DNA of 9,744 nucleotides, taken from the NCBI GenBank assembly GCA_049318845.1, contig JBMOFH010000137.1, positions 1-9,744 on the forward strand, given 5' to 3'. The stretch comes from CAIOZW01 sp049318845. Its GTDB lineage: Bacteria > Acidobacteriota > Blastocatellia > RBC074. This document shows, piece after piece, positions 5,783 to 9,744 of the stretch. The translations under genes and the position numbers were made by a program. Position 1 is the first letter of the stretch, and each line of letters opens with the position of its first letter. Below the pieces are notes generated by a model. It made no database searches. It was not told where the DNA came from and worked only from the letters and a program-made list of their open reading frames with translations.

Positions 5783-8077
5783 CTATTTTTCCCACTCGTT
5801 CATCTTCCGCTCAACCTCGGCCAGCAGCGGAAGCTGCTGCGTACGCCCCAGAAACTGGCGGGCACGCTCGGCCTGCGAATAGGCCTTTTTCCGATCTCCC
5901 TGCCCTGCCTGGGCAATCGCGAGGCGCAGATGTGCCCGGCCAAGACCGATCTTGTCTCCAAGGCCGGAAGCGATCAGGATCGCCTGCTGTGCCAGCTCCA
6001 TCGCAAGCCTGTAATCATGGCTGGTCGCGGCCATTTCGCTCAGTTGTATCAGCGACAGGCACTCCGCCCGCCGATCCCCGACCGACCGTGCAACATTGGC
6101 CTGACGCTCGAAGAACTGGCGGGCGATCACCGGATCTCCCTGTTGGAAATAAGCAAGGCCAAGCCCGCCAAGCGCGCCGGCCTCGCCGCGGCGATCGGCC
6201 AGATCATGCGATATTGCCAGCGACTCCTCGAGCGCATCGAGCGCCTTCGCATACTCGCCCTGCATCACCAACGCGTTTCCAAGGCCGGTCAGTGCACTCG
6301 CCTGACCTCGTCGATCACCAATCTCACGCGCAATATTCAACTGCCCACCGAGGTACTCTGCCGCCGGGCCTGGATCGTCGAGCGCGAGATGTGTCATCCC
6401 AATTCCACCAAGCGCGACACTCTCATTGCGCCGATCACCGATTTCACGCGCCAGCCTCAACTGCGCCTGAAAATTCTGGCTGGCGGTACGAACCTCGCCC
6501 TGACCATAATTGGTGAGCCCCAGATTTCCGAACGCGATCGCCTCGACTCGCTGATCGCCAAGTCGCGAAGCGAGATCGAGCACCTCTTCGTGGAACTTGC
6601 GCGCGAGATCGAGCGACCCGGCAAGGTAATGTGCCATTCCGAGGCCGGACCGAGCGTCAGCCTCGCCCCGGCCATCCTTGATCGACGCCGCGAGCCCGAG
6701 CGCCTGATCGTAGCAGTCAATGGCGTGATGCGTCTCACTCAGATCGGAATACGAATCACCCAGCGCGATCAGGTGGCGCGCCGTCGCCTTCTTTCGGTTC
6801 AGAATGCGCGACGCTTCAAGCGCCGCCTCGTTCCAGCGGATTCTCTCTCGTGGATGCTGGCGCAGGTTGAGCACATATTTGCCCGCATCCGGAAATGAGT
6901 TACAGAGCTCACACGCCGCCCGATCATCGTCGAGATGCCTTCGCGCCCAAATCTGTGCCGTCTGGATGTTCTGCCATTCGAGATCGAGCAGATCCATCCC
7001 CTGGTTCAGCAATCGCCCACCCTGCTCATATAGCGCGTCAGCCTCGTGCAGCACGCTCTGGTAATGGGAGGAGAACCGGTGCTTGGCAATCCGCCGCTCC
7101 TCACCCGTCAATCGCTGATCGGTAAACTGGAGCATCAGATCGTGCAGCCGGTAACGATTCGTTACCGGGTTGGACTCAAGCAGACTGTAGGCCTCGAACT
7201 GTACCAGCATCTCGGCCGCCACCTGCGGATTGACTCGCCAGACCGCCGCCAACGCCTGCAGTTCGAAGCTGCCGCTGAAGGGCGCCATAAATCGCCAGAG
7301 CTGCTGCAATCCGGACGAAAGCAGATCGTAACAGTTGAGCAGTACACTCTCGACAAATCCACCCCGCAACTGCCTTGCCGCAAGCCGCACCGCGAAATCG
7401 GAGACTGAAATCTCCGGATGCTGGAGCATCGTCCCCGTCGCGACCCGTATCGCCAACGGCAGATGGCCGCATAACTCGGCAATTCTTGGCGCATCGATAC
7501 CGATTCGTGGAACGAGTTGCTGCACAAGCCGGCTCGACTCGGCGCTCGTCATCACCTGAAGATGCTTCACGAACATCCCGTTCAACGAAATGTTCTGCCG
7601 ACTCGTCATAATCGTCAGCCAGCCCTCTGGCGGAAGCAGAGCCATCACCTGCTGCGCACTCCCCGCATTGTCGAGCAGCAAAAGCGCCCGCTTTCCACTC
7701 AGAACCGACTGATAGAGGCGTGACAGCTCAACCTCGTGCTCCGGCAACCTTATTCCAGGCAGATAGGCGCGAATCACCTGCCCCTGCGCCTCGGAGGCCG
7801 GAAGCGGCTGCGGACTCGCCCCCTTGAGGTCAATATAGATCTGGGCATCAGAATGGCTCTTCAACAACTGGTGCGCAAACTTTACCGCCAGGGTCGTCTT
7901 TCCAACTCCGCCGGCCCCCTGGATCCCGATAATTCGGAACCCGGATTTCGCCTGAGTCACGCCCAACTCTTCGAGCTCAAACTCACGCCCGGAAAAATAG
8001 TGGACTACCGGCGGTAACTGGTGAAGCTGAACCTGATCGGAATCCCTCATCGTTGTTAGCATTTTTGATGGCTGCAA
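5783..8077 (-). CDS. STAND NTPase: NB-ARC domain plus TPR array
   Basis: A 764-aa protein of the signal-transduction ATPase (AP-ATPase/NB-ARC) type. FSGREFELEEL (28-38) leads into the nucleotide-binding domain. Walker A is G54-AGGVGK60-TT, Walker B is ALLLLD136N, and a TSR sensor-like motif lies at 158-160. GHLPLA (204-209) matches the GLPLA motif, and YRLHDL (309-314) matches the winged-helix MHD-like region. From about 434 to 727 runs a TPR array with a 40-residue period, clearest at GDRR 547, GDRR 587, ADRR 627 and GDRR 667. Such proteins usually oligomerise on ligand sensing by the repeats and activate an attached effector; here no effector domain is fused at either end. No signal peptide or membrane segment is visible, so it is cytosolic. 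The start is a TTG at 8077, chosen because GAAAGGAGG lies 11 nt upstream (same spacing as the 84-aa gene) and an in-frame TGA precedes it; ATGs at 8062 and 8050 are alternatives. A defence or regulatory role is possible but unproven. Confidence 0.9.
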   Translation of the reverse strand: MQPSKMLTTMRDSDQVQLHQLPPVVHYFSGREFELEELGVTQAKSGFRIIGIQGAGGVGKTTLAVKFAHQLLKSHSDAQIYIDLKGASPQPLPASEAQGQVIRAYLPGIRLPEHEVELSRLYQSVLSGKRALLLLDNAGSAQQVMALLPPEGWLTIMTSRQNISLNGMFVKHLQVMTSAESSRLVQQLVPRIGIDAPRIAELCGHLPLAIRVATGTMLQHPEISVSDFAVRLAARQLRGGFVESVLLNCYDLLSSGLQQLWRFMAPFSGSFELQALAAVWRVNPQVAAEMLVQFEAYSLLESNPVTNRYRLHDLMLQFTDQRLTGEERRIAKHRFSSHYQSVLHEADALYEQGGRLLNQGMDLLDLEWQNIQTAQIWARRHLDDDRAACELCNSFPDAGKYVLNLRQHPRERIRWNEAALEASRILNRKKATARHLIALGDSYSDLSETHHAIDCYDQALGLAASIKDGRGEADARSGLGMAHYLAGSLDLARKFHEEVLDLASRLGDQRVEAIAFGNLGLTNYGQGEVRTASQNFQAQLRLAREIGDRRNESVALGGIGMTHLALDDPGPAAEYLGGQLNIAREIGDRRGQASALTGLGNALVMQGEYAKALDALEESLAISHDLADRRGEAGALGGLGLAYFQQGDPVIARQFFERQANVARSVGDRRAECLSLIQLSEMAATSHDYRLAMELAQQAILIASGLGDKIGLGRAHLRLAIAQAGQGDRKKAYSQAERARQFLGRTQQLPLLAEVERKMNEWEK

Positions 8078-8088
8078 AACTGGAAAGC

Positions 8089-8097
8089 CCTCCTTTC
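8089..8097 (-). promoter_or_regulatory. Ribosome binding site favouring a TTG start for the STAND gene
   Basis: GAAAGGAGG on the minus strand ends 11 nt before the TTG at 8075-8077 and 26 nt before the first in-frame ATG (8060-8062). The distance to the ATG is too great for normal initiation, so TTG is preferred. The leader between here and the upstream terminators (about 8098-8219) has an AT-rich stretch with a possible -10 TATAAA (8150-8155, minus strand), but I find no convincing -35. Confidence 0.6.
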
Positions 8098-8210
8098 AGT
8101 CAATGTCACCCTGCATCGTGTCGGCAGGATTACACCCTGATCTGCCTGTTTTATATCTCTTATCTATTCTGCCCTTGCTGCTCTTATCGCAATAATTGAA
8201 TGGCCAACTC

Positions 8211-8250
8211 GACAACAAACCGGGGGCCAGTCACGATACCGGCCCACCGG
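8211..8250 (-). terminator. Second hairpin downstream of the carboxylate-amine ligase
   Basis: On the minus strand CCGG-T-GGGCC (8241-8250) pairs with GGCCCCCGG (8220-8228), nine pairs with one bulged T and a 12-nt loop. It is followed by TTTGTTGTC (8211-8219), a modest T-rich tail. It lies directly after the stronger terminator and may act as a backup. Confidence 0.45.
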
Positions 8251-8290
8251 AAAAAACTCAACGAGCGGTCAAACATCATCCCGCTTTGAG
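8251..8290 (-). terminator. Rho-independent terminator of the carboxylate-amine ligase gene
   Basis: On the minus strand CTCAAAGCGG (8281-8290) pairs with CCGCT-CG-TTGAG (8257-8268), ten pairs with a 2-nt bulge and a 12-nt loop. The hairpin is followed immediately by TTTTTT (8251-8256). It begins about 30 nt after the ligase stop codon. It separates the ligase transcript from the downstream STAND gene, which must then have its own promoter. Confidence 0.75.
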
Positions 8291-8320
8291 TCCATGATCC
8301 CTTTTCTGGATGCATGAAGA

Positions 8321-9436
8321 TTAAAATTCCTCCACCCCTTCGAGGGTCTCCCTGATCAACAGGTCGACAACCGCCCGAAGATCTCCCGTCTCCCTGTAGA
8401 CACGCAACTGCCGGTCGGCACTCGTCCCCTCATCAAGTATGCGGTGGATGTAGTTTATCTCTTCACGGCTGTCGAGCTCATCGACGACATCATCGACAAA
8501 TTCCAGCAGCTCAAGAATCAGATCCCGCGTCGGAACCTCTGCCTCCTTGCCGAAATCGATCAGCTTGCCGTCGAGTCCGTATCGAGCTGCACGCCATTTG
8601 TTCTCCTCGATCAATGCCCGACGATAGAGCCGGAAACCAAGATTCTGACGGTAGAGCTTGTAGAGTTTCGCCGTGATCGCCTGGATCAGCGCGGCGATGG
8701 CGATCGTCTCGTTGATCCGCGACGGGATGTCGCAGATTCGAAACTCAAGCGTCGGAAAGAATGGGTGTGGTCGCACATCCCACCAGATCTTTTTACCGTT
8801 ATCGATGCAGCCTGTCTTCACCAGCAGATTGACGAAGCTGTCAAATTCACTCGCTGAATTGAAATATTCGGGGATGCCCGTCCGTGGAAACTGCTTGAAT
8901 ACCTCGTAGCGATAACTCTTCATCCCGGTATTGCGTCTGATCCAGAAGGGAGAGCTGGCCGAGAGCGCGTAGACGTGCGGAAGCATGTAGCGTGCGGCGT
9001 TCATGACTGCAATCGCCGCTTCGCGATCCGCAAAACCGATATGGACGTGCATTCCAAAGATAAGCAGGGAGCGTGCCGTCTGCTGCAGCTCCTCGATCAG
9101 TTGGTGGTAGCGTTCGTGCTCGGTGATCTGCTGGTCGGCCCAGTGGGAGATCGGATGTGTCGAGGCGGCGACAATCGCCAGCCCCTTCCGCTTAGCCAGC
9201 TCGGCAATCCCGCGCCGCAACTTTGTCACGTCGGCCCGCGCCTCGCGAATATTGCGACAGATGCCGGTCCCAACCTCGATCATCGACTGATGCATCTCAG
9301 GCTTCACCTGCTCGCCAAGCATCATTCGACCCTCTTCAAGGATCTCATCAACCCGTGATCTCAGCTCGCGGGAGTTTGGATCGATGATCTGAAACTCCTC
9401 TTCTATTCCAATGGTAAACTCATTGTCTAATGGCAT
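8321..9436 (-). CDS. YbdK-type carboxylate-amine ligase (glutamate-cysteine ligase family 2)
   Basis: A 371-aa cytosolic enzyme of the GCS2 family, which joins a carboxylate (often glutamate) to an amine using ATP. E. coli YbdK has weak gamma-glutamylcysteine synthetase activity; the true substrate in most bacteria is unknown. Visible family blocks are GIEEEF (10-15) near the N-terminus carrying metal/ATP-binding acidic residues, GMHVHIG (128-134), SASSPFW (159-165), WDVRPHP (219-225) followed by PTLEFRICD (228-236), and ENKWRAARYGLDG (278-290). Length matches the family (about 370 aa) and all blocks are intact. The ATG at 9436 has GAGGGGGG at 9443-9450 with 6 nt spacing, and an in-frame TAG two codons upstream excludes a longer form. 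It is followed by a strong terminator, so it is probably monocistronic. No glutathione synthetase neighbour is present, so a glutathione pathway role is not supported here. Confidence 0.93.
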   Translation of the reverse strand: MPLDNEFTIGIEEEFQIIDPNSRELRSRVDEILEEGRMMLGEQVKPEMHQSMIEVGTGICRNIREARADVTKLRRGIAELAKRKGLAIVAASTHPISHWADQQITEHERYHQLIEELQQTARSLLIFGMHVHIGFADREAAIAVMNAARYMLPHVYALSASSPFWIRRNTGMKSYRYEVFKQFPRTGIPEYFNSASEFDSFVNLLVKTGCIDNGKKIWWDVRPHPFFPTLEFRICDIPSRINETIAIAALIQAITAKLYKLYRQNLGFRLYRRALIEENKWRAARYGLDGKLIDFGKEAEVPTRDLILELLEFVDDVVDELDSREEINYIHRILDEGTSADRQLRVYRETGDLRAVVDLLIRETLEGVEEF

Positions 9437-9460
9437 ACCCTACCCCCCTCAAGCCGCTAA

Positions 9461-9490
9461 AAGTAATGTGCAATAATGTGCAGTAATGTG
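9461..9490. repeat. Three 10-bp tandem repeats upstream of the ligase gene
   Basis: Units AAGTAATGTG, CAATAATGTG and CAGTAATGTG run head to tail (consensus CARTAATGTG). They end 11 bp before the ligase Shine-Dalgarno (9443-9450). A 10-bp period is close to one helical turn, so each copy would face the same side of the DNA, as expected for an operator bound by a multimeric regulator. Only the repeat is seen; regulation is inferred. Confidence 0.7.
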
Positions 9491-9590
9491 GATTGACAGA
9501 TTGTCGGATCTCTTTCCAGAAAGGCCTGATCATCGCCAAAACATCGTAAGTCTTTTGAATGGTTGAGGCAAGAAGAAGCCGACCAAACCA

Positions 9591-9626
9591 GCTTTCAGGG
9601 CTTTCCCGGCTTTCCAGGCTTTCTGG
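9591..9626. repeat. Four 9-bp tandem repeats in non-coding DNA
   Basis: On the minus strand the units CCAGAAAGC, CTGGAAAGC, CGGGAAAGC and CCTGAAAGC follow without gap, consensus CNNGAAAGC. The theme resembles the CCAGAAG-CCGGGAA sequence of the 27-bp repeats inside the aminopeptidase (5101-5154), which hints at a common repeat family in this genome. Confidence 0.8.
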
Positions 9627-9744
9627 CATCAGGACCGTGGCAACACGAGGCGAAGAGGTCGGATCATCGCTACCGACTCTCCCTGCAGCAAACAGTCGTC
9701 ACGCGCGGGAGCCCGGGCTTGACGATCGCCCGGAATCCTTACCC

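Larger units (their letters stand above)
9437..9744. other. Non-coding right-hand region
   Basis: These 308 bases upstream of the ligase gene hold no gene I can support. A 69-codon minus-strand frame (stop at 9420) overlaps the ligase start, has no ribosome site and is mostly made of a repeat array. The region contains the ligase Shine-Dalgarno, a 10-bp triple repeat (9461-9490), a 9-bp quadruple repeat (9591-9626) and, near the edge, a short inverted repeat CCGGGC/GCCCGG (9713-9718, 9728-9733). I see no convincing sigma70 box pair on the minus strand for the ligase. Confidence 0.6.

Noticed and set aside
5930..6898. Plus-strand open frame (322 codons) opposite the STAND gene
   Set aside because: The opposite strand encodes clear, periodic TPR units. 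The antisense product is low-quality, Arg-rich and without family features.
9493..9498. Perfect TTGACA on the plus strand as a -35 box
   Set aside because: No -10-like sequence lies 16-18 bp downstream, and no plus-strand gene follows within the window.
9420..9629. Minus-strand 69-codon frame upstream of the ligase
   Set aside because: It has no ribosome site, overlaps the ligase start, and its N-terminus is only the translated 9-bp repeat array.
9713..9733. Inverted repeat near the right edge as a terminator
   Set aside because: The stem is only 6 bp and no T-tract follows on either strand.

Overview
This 9.7 kb window looks like ordinary chromosome from a bacterium of roughly 55-60% GC, most likely an Acidobacteriota member. 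The best evidence is the 429-aa secreted VWFA protein at the left. Its layout (Sec signal, Pro-rich linker, DxSxS-type VWA domain, C-terminal QYSLSYYP...VRARKGY signature) is the one found in the family expanded in Acidobacteria. A small MARGWESK-starting protein also fits, as I recall similar ones from that phylum. No tRNA, rRNA, CRISPR, transposase, integrase or phage gene is visible.

Layout. (1) Positions 83-2674, minus strand: a probable three-gene unit read right to left, consisting of an 84-aa conserved-looking hypothetical, a YihY/BrkB-type six-helix membrane protein, and the secreted VWFA protein. A good sigma70-like promoter (TGGACA, 17 bp, TACACT on the minus strand) lies just upstream of the 84-aa gene. 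(2) Positions 2956-5748, plus strand: a large cytosolic M1-family zinc aminopeptidase, divergent from the first unit. (3) Positions 5783-8077, minus strand: an NB-ARC (STAND) NTPase with a TPR array, convergent with the aminopeptidase across only 34 bp. (4) Positions 8321-9436, minus strand: a YbdK-type carboxylate-amine ligase, followed by a convincing Rho-independent terminator and a second hairpin, so it is probably not co-transcribed with the STAND gene. (5) Positions 9437-9744: no supportable gene, but two short tandem repeat arrays.

The genes do not form an obvious pathway. The left unit is envelope-associated (membrane plus secreted protein), the aminopeptidase is peptide catabolism, the STAND protein is signalling, and the ligase is small-molecule amide formation. 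I see no clear novel system. The most unusual signal is a set of short GGAAG/GAA-rich tandem repeats. Three in-frame clusters disturb the C-terminal half of the aminopeptidase, and a related 9-bp array lies in the right-hand non-coding region. This suggests a repeat-generating process, possibly genome-wide, that tolerates insertion in coding DNA. A 10-bp-phased triple repeat just upstream of the ligase is a candidate operator. The STAND protein lacks any recognisable effector domain.
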